In this document: in pieces, positions 24,902-35,935 of the stretch
How the letters are laid out: each line of letters starts with the position of its first letter
Numbering within the stretch: position 1 is the stretch's first letter
DNA from: Tretioscincus oriximinensis
Taxonomy: Eukaryota; Chordata; Lepidosauria; Squamata; Gymnophthalmidae
NCBI GenBank assembly: GCA_022410635.1
Contig: JAJVDF010000454.1
Location: 105,368 to 169,367 of the forward strand
Reading direction: 5' to 3'
Length of the DNA: 64,000 nt
Program-made: the position numbers and the translations under genes
The notes under the pieces: generated by a model
What the model was told of the DNA's origin: nothing
Seen by the model: only the letters and a program-made list of their open reading frames with translations
Databases searched by the model: none

Positions 24902-25037
24902 GTTCGTCATCCAGTCATTTGTGCCAACAATCACGTTTTCTGTTCCATTTGTATNGAAGTATGGCTGAAGAACAATAGTCAGTGTCCTGCTTGTAGAATT
25001 CCTATAACTTCTGACAATCCTTGCAAAGAAGTCCTAG
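24902..25037 (+). CDS. OBI1: OBI1 coding exon 2 (RING finger)
   Basis: The exon encodes residues 25-69 plus one base, starting VRHPVICANNHVFCSIC. It supplies the remaining RING ligands C31, H35, C38, C41, C52 and C55. With C18 and C21 of exon 1 this is a perfect C3HC4 pattern (C-x2-C-x9-C-x3-H-x2-C-x2-C-x10-C-x2-C). The acceptor is ccag|GTTCG and the donor CTAG|gtaatc, phase 1. The N at 24955 is the third base of codon 42 (ATN, Ile or Met), next to the C41 ligand. Zinc binding and E2 recruitment are therefore expected to be intact. Confidence 0.97.
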
Positions 25038-25131
25038 GTAATCTAACTCCACAAATTACTACCTCGTTTTGTGTGGAAACTGTTTCTATTATCAGCTTCG
25101 GTTTTGTTCCTTTCAAATATGGTCTTAGTAT

Positions 25132-25704
25132 AAAATGGTTTTGCTTTGAAAGCTTATTCCTCCTAACCCCACTTGAAAGGAGACGTTTGAGGGGTGATCT
25201 GATTGAAGGGTACAAAATCATGCATGGGATCGACAGAGTGAATAGAGAAAAAATGTTTTCTCTATCACACAACACAAGGACCAGAGGGCACTCCTTAAAA
25301 CTGTTGGGTAGAAAAGTGAGAACAGACAAAAGAAAGTATTTTTTCACCCAGAGGGTAATCGGCCTGTGGAATTTACTTCCTGAAGAGGTAGTGGTAGTGG
25401 ATAGTTTCAAGACAGGACTAGACAGGTTTATGGACACTAAGGGTATAAATGGATACTAAGATANTTGTCTGGATGTAGCCTCCGGGATGGAGCAACAGGC
25501 AGGACTCTTGAAATACCATTTGCAGGGAGTCACGAACAAGAGCAGCATATTTTGCTTTCCTCTGTTCGGACTGCCCAGGTGCNTCTGGTGGGCCTCTGTG
25601 TGACACAGAATNCTGGACTCGNTGGGCTGTGGCCTGATCCAGTATGGCTCTTCTTATGTTCTTATGGGTTTAGGGGGAATAAGCTTTCAAAGCAAAACCA
25701 TTTT
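25132..25704. repeat. 39-bp inverted repeat bracketing a CR1 insertion
   Basis: The left arm at 25132-25170 ('aaaatggttttgctttgaaa' onward) and the right arm at 25666-25704 are reverse complements over 39 bp with about three mismatches. The interior is exactly a CR1 3' end, so either a CR1 landed in the loop of a hairpin element or the arms arose with the insertion. Confidence 0.85.
25171..25665 (+). mobile_element. CR1 LINE 3' end
   Basis: This is the same subfamily as the copy at 23040: [20 protein letters not shown] at its start, then the same 3' UTR and terminal TTCTTATG motif. It begins about 130 bases after the exon 2 donor. Confidence 0.93.
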
Positions 25705-26249
25705 CACTGCCAGCTTTAATGGAGTGGGAAGATGACTTCTCGTAAGACTTTGCTAGGAGAATGAATTCGCCCAGTGGTTCTTGCCCTATACCTCAGGAAA
25801 CTCAAACCACATTCTTCTAGGACTAGCAGCCCTCTCGTCCGCTCAAAAATGTGCCTCTCTCTCAGGATTATAATGGGATTGCACAATTCCTGTGTAGCAA
25901 TTTCAGCATGGTGATGGAGTGCTCCTGGGTTTTAAATGCAGTCTGAATACAGTGTAATATTTTCTGTGAATGGCTATTTGTGAATTATATTTCCTAAATG
26001 ATGTCTTCCTAGATAATTTGTTCTCTGTCAACTGCNGAACTCACTAGAAAACCTATAATCTAGACCTCAGTCAGCTCCAGGTCTCATTTTTACGTGTATG
26101 GAGCTTCTCCATCTTTGACTGCAAAATATATAATTAACCTCATAGTAATGTCTATGTGTGGAGTCTCTTTATGGGCTTTTGGAAAAGAAAGTTTGCTATT
26201 AGTCTCTGTTGTGCTTCATTTCATAATAATATACAAAACTTGATTGATA
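25705..26249. other. Intron 2 stretch, no feature recognised
   Basis: AT-rich intron sequence without recognisable repeat or coding homology. Confidence 0.5.
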
Positions 26250-26455
26250 TACTTTTATTTTTTTTTAAATTAGTAAACATGTACACAACCACATAACGAC
26301 ATACAAACAGACATATATATATAAACAAAACATCCACCGGGTCCCTCCCTTCTCCCTTCCCCGCCCATAGGTTTAGCTTTAATATGTAATACTAACATGT
26401 TTGTAATTCTGTTTATCTTTTCATTTCCTAATTTAGCATCACCTATCTATGCAGG
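26250..26455 (-). mobile_element. Possible L1 3' UTR fragment
   Basis: A T-rich run near 26251-26270 (poly-A on the minus strand) and a C-rich tract 'ccctcccttctcccttcccc' near 26343-26362 (a polypurine tract on the minus strand) resemble an L1 3' UTR. No coding part is attached. Confidence 0.35.
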
Positions 26456-26575
26456 CAGGTTTAACCGTTCATTTTCTCGGCTTTTATGCTGTTTTACTGC
26501 AATTCATCGTGACACCTTCGGGTAGAAAAGGGGATAAAAATTGCATTATTAAATAAATAAATTTCAATCTCATTT
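26456..26575 (+). mobile_element. LINE 3' tail (L2/CR1-like)
   Basis: The sequence 'ttttatgctgttttactgc', then 'gacaccttcgggtagaaaag', then AAAT repeats matches other LINE ends in the window. Confidence 0.55.
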
Positions 26576-27176
26576 GAATGAAGAAATTATGCCTACACAA
26601 GACTGTCCTACCAAATGAGTATTGTAATTACAGAAGCAATCTGGGTTTTTAGCATTCAACAATCCCAGCTAATACAGCCTTTCTTGGCGTATACTAGTAA
26701 TCTAAAAAAATTAGGGACAAATTCCTACCTTGGCGTGCCTTTGTGAACGAAAGATCCATGAAGTGGGGAGTTAGTTGTCTGCAATTGTCACAGGTTCGCT
26801 GGTGACTAATAAGGCCAATGTGGGATAAGCACGTCTGCCTACATCGACTGCAGGGGAAGATCTTGCCAGAGTGGGGTGCAGTGGTTATATCCTGGTTCTT
26901 ACATCGCTGTCTTTTGTCCTCAAGGCCAGCCCTGCATATGTTCTCAAGGGAGGGGACAGCATTGGAGATGTTATGTCTCCAACCCCCTCAATTTGCTGTT
27001 AGAGTAAATTAAGGTTGCTACTTAATAGTAAGTTCTGTTGAACTCAGAGGAACATGCATCAGAGTGAAAATATTTAAAGCTACATTCTTAGAGCTGTTAC
27101 TAGTTAGGTAGCTTTTGTAATTTATTGTTTGTTTTATTCAACTTANGTAATGCTTCTCATTAAAATTTTATCTTAA
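26576..27176. other. Intron 2 stretch, no feature recognised
   Basis: No repeat or coding homology is visible. Confidence 0.5.
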
Positions 27177-27320
27177 ACAATTTATTTATTTATTTACTTA
27201 CTTACCTACTTACTTACTTACTTCCATTCATATTCTACCCTATACCCAAAGGTCTCAGGGTGGATCACAATAAAAAACCATACAACAGATTAAAATGNAA
27301 CAGTTAATAATAGTTAAGTA
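27177..27320 (-). mobile_element. LINE 3' tail with TTAT/TTAC repeats
   Basis: Tetranucleotide repeats at 27177-27226 are followed by 'ctaccctatacccaaagg' and 'tctcagggtgg', the reversed L2/CR1-like tail. It ends about 120 bases before exon 3. Confidence 0.6.
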
Positions 27321-27444
27321 GTTGCAGCACTCCTGAAATTGCCAGAATCTGCCAGACCACATCCAGCACAATCAGCAGTCACCATTGATGGCAACATCCA
27401 GGTCGACCATATTGAACAGAAATATATTTACTTTGTTGCTGCAG

Positions 27445-27536
27445 GAGGAACGAGTGAAAATAATCCCGTGTTTAGCCCGGCCGTCCGAAAACAACTTCGC
27501 AAAACAAGACTTGAACTGCTGCACAAAGAGTATGAA
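27445..27536 (+). CDS. OBI1: OBI1 coding exon 3
   Basis: The exon completes residue 70 and runs to residue 100, GGTSENNPVFSPAVRKQL followed by RKTRLELLHKEYE. The basic RK-x-LRKTRLELLHKEYE segment is strongly conserved in OBI1 and begins the coiled coil. The acceptor is tgcag|GAGGA and the donor GAA|gtaaga; it leaves in phase 0. Confidence 0.97.
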
Positions 27537-28961
27537 GTAAGAATATGAATGACAGAAAAGGTGACTTGTGAGGCTTTGATTATATTGAGGGCATTTTCCC
27601 GGGTCACAGTACTTCTGGGTTTCTCCGCCATTTTTGTAATGGATCAGAGGTACTGAGTCACTTTAACTGTCAATGAAAGANTGCTTGAATTTCTACTTAC
27701 TTCTGCCCTGTTTATCTTTTTGTGTTACAGCTTTGCACTTTATTTACCTTTGTAGTAGATTGTACATACCACTAATATTGCATAGAACAATGCATATATG
27801 CAACTAATCTTAATGGACACAGATGTATACAATACATTTTACTAAATGAATGCTTGAAAAACAAAGTTTTTTGTTTGCCTGCTACCAAACCTGCAAATTG
27901 CAGGAATCTTATAAAGCCTTCCCCATTGTATAAATAATGAAAAAAGGGGACATGGGGATTAAAATATTCCTAATTTCTAAAGCAGAAGTGGCTGGAAATT
28001 GCAGCATAGCTCTAGATAATTGGAACTGCAACTCCAGAGATATATGACTTCCAAATGCTTTTTGAGGATAGAAACTAAAGTTCTTTCTCATGTGAAGTTG
28101 TAGCTCACTAGTAGAGTGAACTACCTGGGTAATATAAGGTTGACAGTTCAATTTCTAGCCTCTCCCAGACAAAGCATTTCTGTATTTCTGCTAAGAAAAT
28201 TATATAAAGATGCCAACGGAAGTGCTCATGCAATCAACAAGGAGCCACCTGTGACTCTATGGTACCCAGTAACAACAATAAAAAGAGAGTATTTCTGCAT
28301 TAGAGCAAANTACCTGGAAATCCGGTCTCTCTACAGAAGAAGGCAATTGCAAATTTGCTTTTTATCTTTGCCAANAAAACTGTATAGAGGTGCCCATGTA
28401 CTTCAACCTGATGTTAGCCACAAATCAGTGAAACCTATATTAACAATGGTGCGCTAATAAGAAAACCATTTTTGAATGCATTTTTAACATCTTGTGTTTT
28501 TGGTTGGAGATAGGGAATTGCCACGCGTGACTTGTTGTATCTATTATTTCTGAAAGCATTGACTGGAACTAAACATTGTTATTTCACCTTCATTTGTTAC
28601 TGCTTTTCCAAATAATGAAATCTCAAAAGAGATACTAGGCAACATGATTTTGAAGTTTGAATTAAAAAAATTCTTTGGGAGGTGGAAGAGACATACAAAG
28701 ATTTGCATATGGTCTACATGTCCTTTTGCTCCATTTTCAAGGCTTGTTCCCTCGGTCTATATTAGACACCATATGGTGCAAATCCATTTGGGAAGGAGAA
28801 AGTAGAGGATTTGTTGTCAAGCCTGACTTGAAAAATGTGTCAGTGATTTTGTTTTTTGTTTTTGCTTTGTTTTTATTCTTTTCCTCTTTCCTATCCTATC
28901 ACTTCTTTCTTTTATCTTTTCTTTTCCTAATTCAACTCAAATTATCTGCCAATATCTGAAG
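27537..28961. other. Intron 3
   Basis: The intron is 1.4 kb and AT-rich. I see no recognisable repeat in it; a long T-rich tract at about 28845-28930 precedes the acceptor. Confidence 0.6.
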
Positions 28962-29210
28962 GATGAGATAGAAACCCTGCAAAAGGAACTGGAGGAGTCC
29001 AAAGAGAGCAACCTCAGTTTGGAGACTCAGCTCAAATCAGTCCTACATCCTGTTACATTGGAAATGCCTGACAAAAACCAGGAAGGTCCCTTGGGTTCAG
29101 ATGAGGAACACAAAGTGGATCCGGAGACGCTGGCAGCATGGACCCAGAAGCTTCAGACAGCTAATGATTTGTATGAAAAAGTGAAGGATGACATGGAAAA
29201 ATTAAATGAG
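28962..29210 (+). CDS. OBI1: OBI1 coding exon 4 (coiled coil)
   Basis: The exon encodes residues 101-183, DEIETLQKELEESKESNLSL onward to YEKVKDDMEKLNE. Heptad-like spacing of Leu/Ile is clear in the first 25 and last 30 residues, and the middle is a less conserved acidic spacer. Human-like landmarks are LQKE, SNLSLE, PETLAAW and YEKVKDD. The acceptor is tgaag|GATGAG, unusual in having A rather than a pyrimidine at -3. The donor is GAG|gtaatg, and the exon is phase 0 on both sides. Confidence 0.96.
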
Positions 29211-29298
29211 GTAATGTTAAATAATCTGTTGACTACATGGAAACAATCCCAAATATTTAATAGTTATAAGGGTAAAACATNATCTCTCATTAGCATTC

Positions 29299-29395
29299 AG
29301 AGATTGCTTCCTTATTCCACTGTATTTGACTATCCCAAGATAAAGCATTCACAGGAGTATTTTTTGTGGAATATCTATGCTTTGTTACAGACTAC
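29299..29395. mobile_element. Hairpin family B fragment
   Basis: The words 'gcttccttattccactgta' and 'aagataaagcatt', then 'tgtggaatat' and 'tgctttgtta', mirror the arms of the foldback at 61274-61423. The termini are eroded. Confidence 0.5.
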
Positions 29396-29671
29396 CCAGA
29401 TTTAGTTGAGTAAGAAAGCAACATCTGGGTGCAACCTTAGATATAATAAGAAACAAAACAAATCTGGAACACTGCATTTGACCTAAACCTAGGTTGCTAT
29501 GAATGACAGTTTTTCCCCATTGTATGAGTTTAATTCTTTCTTTGAAAACTGTTGGCACAATGTCAAAATGTATTGTAATGTGTGAGGTTTCACTACAGGC
29601 ATTTAAGGAAAACTGATATAACTTTGTAGTTAAATACATTACAAAAAACAGCTCTCCCTTCCCTACTTTAG

Positions 29672-29785
29672 AACATCNTTTTAATATGTTATTCTGTTAT
29701 TCTGCTTTTAACGTTAACAGCCTGAGACCTTCTGATAATAGGGTGGTATAGAAATACAAACAAACAAATAAATAAATAGTTTCTT
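29672..29785 (+). mobile_element. LINE 3' tail (L2/CR1-like)
   Basis: 'cagcctgagaccttctgata', then 'ggtggtatagaaatac' and AAAT repeats form a typical L2-like end. Confidence 0.6.
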
Positions 29786-29839
29786 ATACATAGGGTGATT
29801 ATTGTTTACTGTAGACAAGGACACCCTATATTGCTTTTT

Positions 29840-31060
29840 TAATATATATATATANAATTTATTACATATATAAAAACAAAAACGAATACATTACATTACA
29901 TATAAATAAAACACAAAACAAACCCTAACAAACAAGAAACATAAAAACATAAANCATACATTAACATAACAATTGACATTTTAGACAATTAACATTTTGC
30001 AACCTCCCTCCTTATCCAAAGTACTTCCANTCAAAGTTCTTATATGCTATTAATAAAATAGACTAAGATTATATATTTATCCTATTAACTTCTTCCCAAA
30101 AATTTACTTATCCTATCAATATCTTCATTTAGGCTCTCCTTTTCTGCTAATAATATTGTTTGATCTCTTGCTAACAACTTACTACATTTATTCTCTATTC
30201 TATAACCTGGTACACCCGGTTGTATATCTCTACTCTGCTTAATTTGAGTTGTTCCAGTATATAGGCATGCCATTTTTCTATATCCCAAACACTGCTATCT
30301 TTCCAACCAAGTACAATTGTGCTGCTATAAATAGCTTTGAACCAAATAATAATCTTCTATAAGTAAATGAATATCTTCAAACTTAAATATCAAACAACTC
30401 TCTTTAGTTCAATTCACCCTATATCCCAATATCTTGTTAGTTTGTTCTTTAATTAACCCCCAAAACTTCACTATTTCCCTACACTCCCACCACAAATGTA
30501 CATAATTCCCCCTAGCATTTAGGCAATGCCAACAGTTAGAACTAAAACCAGGTATTATATTTGCCAATTGGGCTGATGTTTTGTACCACCTGTGTATAAA
30601 TTTCATTCTCAGCTCTCTCCTCCTATAACTTGAATCCTTATTAATTAACGATATATTATTTTCCATATCTTCTTTATTAATCACTAGGTCCATATTCCAT
30701 CTTCTTGTCAAACCCTCTGGTATATTAATTGAGTAATTACTTAATAAATGGTAAATTCTACCTGCTGTGCCTTTCTCTCCTTTTATTATGCCTTCCACTA
30801 TTGATGTTATTGGGTGTACTGTTTCAGTGACTCTTCTTATATTTGATCTTAATGATATAAAATGTGCTATAGCATTTGCTTTTAACCAATTTCCAGGACC
30901 CATTATCCTCCTTAATTTCTCTATAGTTTTTGGTGTTCCTGAGTCATTATAAAAATCTCCCAATTTAATTATGCCTCTAATTTCAAGTTTCTTTTGATCA
31001 AAGTCTTGTAACACTATTTCATTGACATTAATACCTTATATTGCTTTTAAACTATCATGA
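29840..31060 (-). mobile_element. L1 LINE, ORF2 C-terminus and 3' UTR
   Basis: A 201-codon open frame at 30409-31014 (minus) carries the L1 ORF2 C-terminal region. It includes a Cys-rich motif, CWHCLNARGNYVHLWWEC near 30480-30535, and WECREIVKFWGLI. Further downstream on that strand, near 30270-30300, frameshifted sequence reads as the usual ORF2 end. An AT-rich 3' UTR runs to about 29840. The 5' part is truncated. The portion from 30586 is repeated at 32603. Confidence 0.88.
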
Positions 31061-31199
31061 CACCAATATGACATGTGAATATTTTGCTTAGGATTAGTAG
31101 TCTTCTTTTTTTNAAAAAATGCACTTATAGTTAATTAAGGTACATGGTCTACTTTAGTTTCTAAGAGATACAGAATAAGGCTTCTTCACAGGTGTACAC

Positions 31200-31398
31200 A
31201 AAGGAAGAAGGGGAAGGAAGAGGAGAATAAGATGAATCAAAGCAGCTTACATAATCTTATGAAGTAAACAGGGTTTACAAAGTTCCAAAGCTCTGTGACA
31301 AGCCCAGCGCTGGGGTAATGAGGAAGTTCAGAATAGAACCGAGGGGCTTTCAAATGAGTGCCTGATGACACTCTAACCACAAGACCAGACTGGCTCTC
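31200..31398 (-). mobile_element. Sauria-type tRNA-derived SINE, diverged
   Basis: On the minus strand the head reads GAGCCAGTCTGGTCTTGTGG then 'ttagagtgtc', matching the 'gagccagttt..tgtagtggtt' head of the SINE at 52820. A decayed B box follows ('cggttctattct'), and the body ends in GA-rich sequence. It is repeated at 33217-33415 by the duplication. Confidence 0.6.
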
Positions 31399-31399
31399 A

Positions 31400-31720
31400 G
31401 GGTGTTAATGCAAAATAGCAAGTTGGGGTGAGGTGGGTCGGCTTGGAGTCGGGTGAGGATGGAAGGAAAAGAGAGTGAGGACAGCTGGAAGGAAAAAAGA
31501 GAGGGGGGCTGGATGGTGGCCTTGGGGTGGATAAAGTGGCTTGGAGTAAGGTGGGGTGAATGGTAACAAAAGAGAGAGAAAAGCATGGGAGGTAAGAAAG
31601 AGAGAAGACTGGAAGGAAAGAGAGACAGAAAAGAGAAGGCTCGGGTGGTGGTGGTGGGACAGAAAGGAGGGAGAAGCAGTGACCCTGGGGCGATGCAATG
31701 CTAGAATACTCAATTCCTGA
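31400..31720. repeat. GA-rich low-complexity stretch
   Basis: Purine-rich + strand sequence rich in GGAAGG, AGAGAG and GGTGG. It produces serine/proline-rich minus-strand ORFs that are not genes. The same block recurs at 33417-33737. Confidence 0.7.
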
Positions 31721-32249
31721 ATATGAACAGGCCTATTCCTCTAGTATATATAGTTATACACAGTTAAAGAGATCAAATAGAAGGCAGTAAAGATAATAGA
31801 AGAATTTTTGCCCAATGCCAAAATATGAATTTAGAAAGTATGCAATGAATCTTCTTGATCAGTTTTTTAAAATTAAAACTCCTCCATACAATACAAACAT
31901 ATAAAACAATGCATCCATCCTGCCATTACAATGACTATATTTATACCTTTTATGTACACCTCTCCCCCCCAGACTCACTAATTATAGTAATGTTTGAATA
32001 AACTTATTTACTCAATCCACTTTTCAATAAACTGTTTCTGTGGGATATTCATTTCCCTCATCATGTTTATTTTATCTAATAAGAGCAACCAGGCCCTTGA
32101 GACTATATCACACATGTCATCTCTTCTATACTCACTTTCTGAGCTTTTTACAATCCCTAATTAGCATCTCCCATAATGCCATGTACCTACTGTCTATCTC
32201 CATAGTATCCAAGAGTCAGCAAGCATTGTTATGCCCCTTTATAAATTTA

Positions 32250-32445
32250 TAGAGGAGCCACATTTCAACTANTGTGGACAAATTTGGTCACCACTTCTTA
32301 CAAAAGATATTGTGGCGTTAGAAAAGGCACCCATGATCAGGGCACTGGAAAGTGTTCTTTAATGAATTCAAACAGCAATGTATAAGTCTCTTTAGTCTTG
32401 AATGCCAACATTTAAGAGGTGACCTGATTTTGTATAGGGTGAATA
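32250..32445 (+). mobile_element. Old CR1 fragment
   Basis: 'gaggagccacatttcaact', 'ggtcaccacttcttacaaa', 'gcaccca tgatcagggc' and 'aagaggtgacctgat' are diverged versions of the CR1 ORF2 end at 23060-23280. It is repeated at 34267-34462. Confidence 0.7.
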
Positions 32446-32479
32446 ATTAATTAATTATACAAAATAATGCATGTGTAGA

Positions 32480-32602
32480 AAAGGGGGATGGAATATCCCC
32501 TCTATGGAATATTATTTTGAGGCTTTTCAATTAAAAAAATTATTTTTTCTCGAATATTCTAACAAAAGATGGGCCAGAATTGAGCGAAAAATTAATCAAA
32601 TN
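32480..32602 (+). mobile_element. L1 fragment cut at the duplication junction
   Basis: This is identical to the start of the plus-strand L1 at 34497 but is broken off at the N at 32602, where sequence jumps to the middle of the minus-strand L1. Confidence 0.85.
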
Positions 32603-34619
32603 CCACCTGTGTATAAATTTCATTCTCAGCTCTCTCCTCCTATAACTTGAATCCTTATTAATTAACGATATATTATTTTCCATATCTTCTTTATTAATCA
32701 CTAGGTCCATATTCCATCTTCTTGTCAAACCCTCTGGTATATTAATTGAGTAATTACTTAATAAATGGTAAATTCTACCTGCTGTGCCTTTCTCTCCTTT
32801 TATTATGCCTTCCACTATTGATGTTATTGGGTGTACTGTTTCAGTGACTCTTCTTATATTTGATCTTAATGATATAAAATGTGCTATAGCATTTGCTTTT
32901 AACCAATTTCCAGGACCCATTATCCTCCTTAATTTCTCTATAGTTTTTGGTGTTCCTGAGTCATTATAAAAATCTCCCAATTTAATTATGCCTCTAATTT
33001 CAAGTTTCTTTTGATCAAAGTCTTGTAACACTATTTCATTGACATTAATACCTTATATTGCTTTTAAACTATCATGACACCAATATGACATGTGAATATT
33101 TTGCTTAGGATTAGTAGTCTTCTTTTTTTNAAAAAATGCACTTATAGTTAATTAAGGTACATGGTCTACTTTAGTTTCTAAGAGATACAGAATAAGGCTT
33201 CTTCACAGGTGTACACAAAGGAAGAAGGGGAAGGAAGAGGAGAATAAGATGAATCAAAGCAGCTTACATAATCTTATGAAGTAAACAGGGTTTACAAAGT
33301 TCCAAAGCTCTGTGACAAGCCCAGCGCTGGGGTAATGAGGAAGTTCAGAATAGAACCGAGGGGCTTTCAAATGAGTGCCTGATGACACTCTAACCACAAG
33401 ACCAGACTGGCTCTCAGGGTGTTAATGCAAAATAGCAAGTTGGGGTGAGGTGGGTCGGCTTGGAGTCGGGTGAGGATGGAAGGAAAAGAGAGTGAGGACA
33501 GCTGGAAGGAAAAAAGAGAGGGGGGCTGGATGGTGGCCTTGGGGTGGATAAAGTGGCTTGGAGTAAGGTGGGGTGAATGGTAACAAAAGAGAGAGAAAAG
33601 CATGGGAGGTAAGAAAGAGAGAAGACTGGAAGGAAAGAGAGACAGAAAAGAGAAGGCTCGGGTGGTGGTGGTGGGACAGAAAGGAGGGAGAAGCAGTGAC
33701 CCTGGGGCGATGCAATGCTAGAATACTCAATTCCTGAATATGAACAGGCCTATTCCTCTAGTATATATAGTTATACACAGTTAAAGAGATCAAATAGAAG
33801 GCAGTAAAGATAATAGAAGAATTTTTGCCCAATGCCAAAATATGAATTTAGAAAGTATGCAATGAATCTTCTTGATCAGTTTTTTAAAATTAAAACTCCT
33901 CCATACAATACAAACATATAAAACAATGCATCCATCCTGCCATTACAATGACTATATTTATACCTTTTATGTACACCTCTCCCCCCCAGACTCACTAATT
34001 ATAGTAATGTTTGAATAAACTTATTTACTCAATCCACTTTTCAATAAACTGTTTCTGTGGGATATTCATTTCCCTCATCATGTTTATTTTATCTAATAAG
34101 AGCAACCAGGCCCTTGAGACTATATCACACATGTCATCTCTTCTATACTCACTTTCTGAGCTTTTTACAATCCCTAATTAGCATCTCCCATAATGCCATG
34201 TACCTACTGTCTATCTCCATAGTATCCAAGAGTCAGCAAGCATTGTTATGCCCCTTTATAAATTTATAGAGGAGCCACATTTCAACTANTGTGGACAAAT
34301 TTGGTCACCACTTCTTACAAAAGATATTGTGGCGTTAGAAAAGGCACCCATGATCAGGGCACTGGAAAGTGTTCTTTAATGAATTCAAACAGCAATGTAT
34401 AAGTCTCTTTAGTCTTGAATGCCAACATTTAAGAGGTGACCTGATTTTGTATAGGGTGAATAATTAATTAATTATACAAAATAATGCATGTGTAGAAAAG
34501 GGGGATGGAATATCCCCTCTATGGAATATTATTTTGAGGCTTTTCAATTAAAAAAATTATTTTTTCTCGAATATTCTAACAAAAGATGGGCCAGAATTGA
34601 GCGAAAAATTAATCAAATT
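32603..34619. repeat. 2,017-bp direct tandem duplication, copy 2
   Basis: Second copy, continuing without a break at 34620 into the rest of the plus-strand L1. Removing either copy would give one continuous minus L1, spacer, plus L1 arrangement. Confidence 0.95.
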
Positions 34620-35935
34620 GATACAATATCATTACTTACGCTCAACATAAATTGGCCCTTAATGCGCAAAATTTTGCAGCCAACCAGAACTGTGCTGCAG
34701 GTCTGGAAAAAGTGGCAATATAAATTATTGACACCCCATACACGAATGATGTCAATTCATCACATAAATAAATCAAACTATATTTTGTCATTACAAGACC
34801 GTGAGAACTTAATTATAAATGGAATTAGGATTATTAACGATTTTTTTCAAATAATGGTGCTTTAATCACACAACAAGAATTAATTCAAAAATTAGGCCAA
34901 AACAGATGGTTACAAGCCCGTTCGATTATAGACCAAATTAGAAATAGTAACTACTACCCATGGACCGTACAACAAAATACCCCATTAGAAACAATTTTTT
35001 TGGCAAGAATGAGAGAACAAAAAGGATTGGGTGGGGAATTATATAATTTATTAAAAACCTATTTTTATGATAATTTGCAATCAATAACGGAGATTTGGCA
35101 AACGGACTTACAAACCGATTTATCTGAAATGACTCAAATATGGGAAAGGACCAACAAAATAAAGAACAATAGAGTTAAGGAATTACAACTTAAAATCCTA
35201 CACAGATGGTATAGGACACCGTGCAGCCTGTCACACTTTATTCCCAATATGACACCACAGTGTTGGCATGGCTGTGGCATGAGAGGCCTGTATATACACA
35301 TGCTATGGGAATGTCCCAGGGTAAGAGACTTTTGGAACTTGGCATGGAACGAATTTGATAATATTCTGGGGTATAATGTAACCAGAACGAAAGAAAATGC
35401 CATTCTTTCCATATATAATGAAGTTACACCTGAGAGCCAATATATGGTGAGGCAAATGAATATGGCAGTGCAAGCCGTGATTGCTCTTGGTTGGAAAGAT
35501 AGGGCTAAATGGAATATCAACCAATGGCAACATTATTTGGCCGATCAAACAATAGGGGATTTCATCCAAGAAAAAGACAATATGTATAAATCAGGAATTC
35601 CCAGATGGATGAAGAACTGGCAAAAATTAATAATCTACTGTCAGTCAAATCGTTGGGGAGGACCCGAGCTCTTAGACACAATCAAAATCATCCTCAGACC
35701 ATAAGTTGGATTTGAATAATAATACCATCCGGTGAGAAAGGGGGGAGGGGGGAGGGTATCTGGGGGTTAAAATATGTTTGTAAAATTTGTAAAATGTACG
35801 AAACTATGGATATGGTGTGTTTATTTTATTGAAGAATTGTAATAATAAGTTATGAATGCTGAGTGTGATGTAACACCATGTCATTGTTTTTTTTTCTTTA
35901 TTTCTGTAATAAAAATACATTTAAAAAAATAGAAA
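34497..35935 (+). mobile_element. L1 LINE, ORF2 C-terminal third and 3' UTR
   Basis: The first frame (34488-34865) holds the post-RT region (GGWNIPSMEYYFEAFQLKKL). After a frameshift, 35000-35704 holds the C-terminal domain, with the Cys motif CWHGCGMRGLYIHMLWEC at about 35262-35315, and ends TIKIILRP. The 3' UTR has a G-rich tract at 35736-35770 (three GGGG+ runs), typical of L1, and an AATAAA plus A-rich end near 35907-35935. It is 5' truncated and orientation-opposed to the L1 at 29840. Confidence 0.88.

Larger units (their letters stand above)
30586..32602. repeat. 2,017-bp direct tandem duplication, copy 1
   Basis: Every stretch I compared matches the next 2,017 bases exactly, including four pairs of identical ORFs offset by 2,017. 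The ambiguous bases at 31113 and 32272 recur at 33130 and 34289. The junction base 32602 is itself N. Confidence 0.95.

Noticed and set aside
25073..25459. 128-codon ORF following OBI1 exon 2
   Set aside because: It is intron sequence running into a CR1 ORF2 end; the exon 2 donor and exon 3 acceptor give a far better conserved frame.
31350..31713. Ser/Pro-rich minus-strand ORFs
   Set aside because: They are the complement of a GA-rich low-complexity tract.
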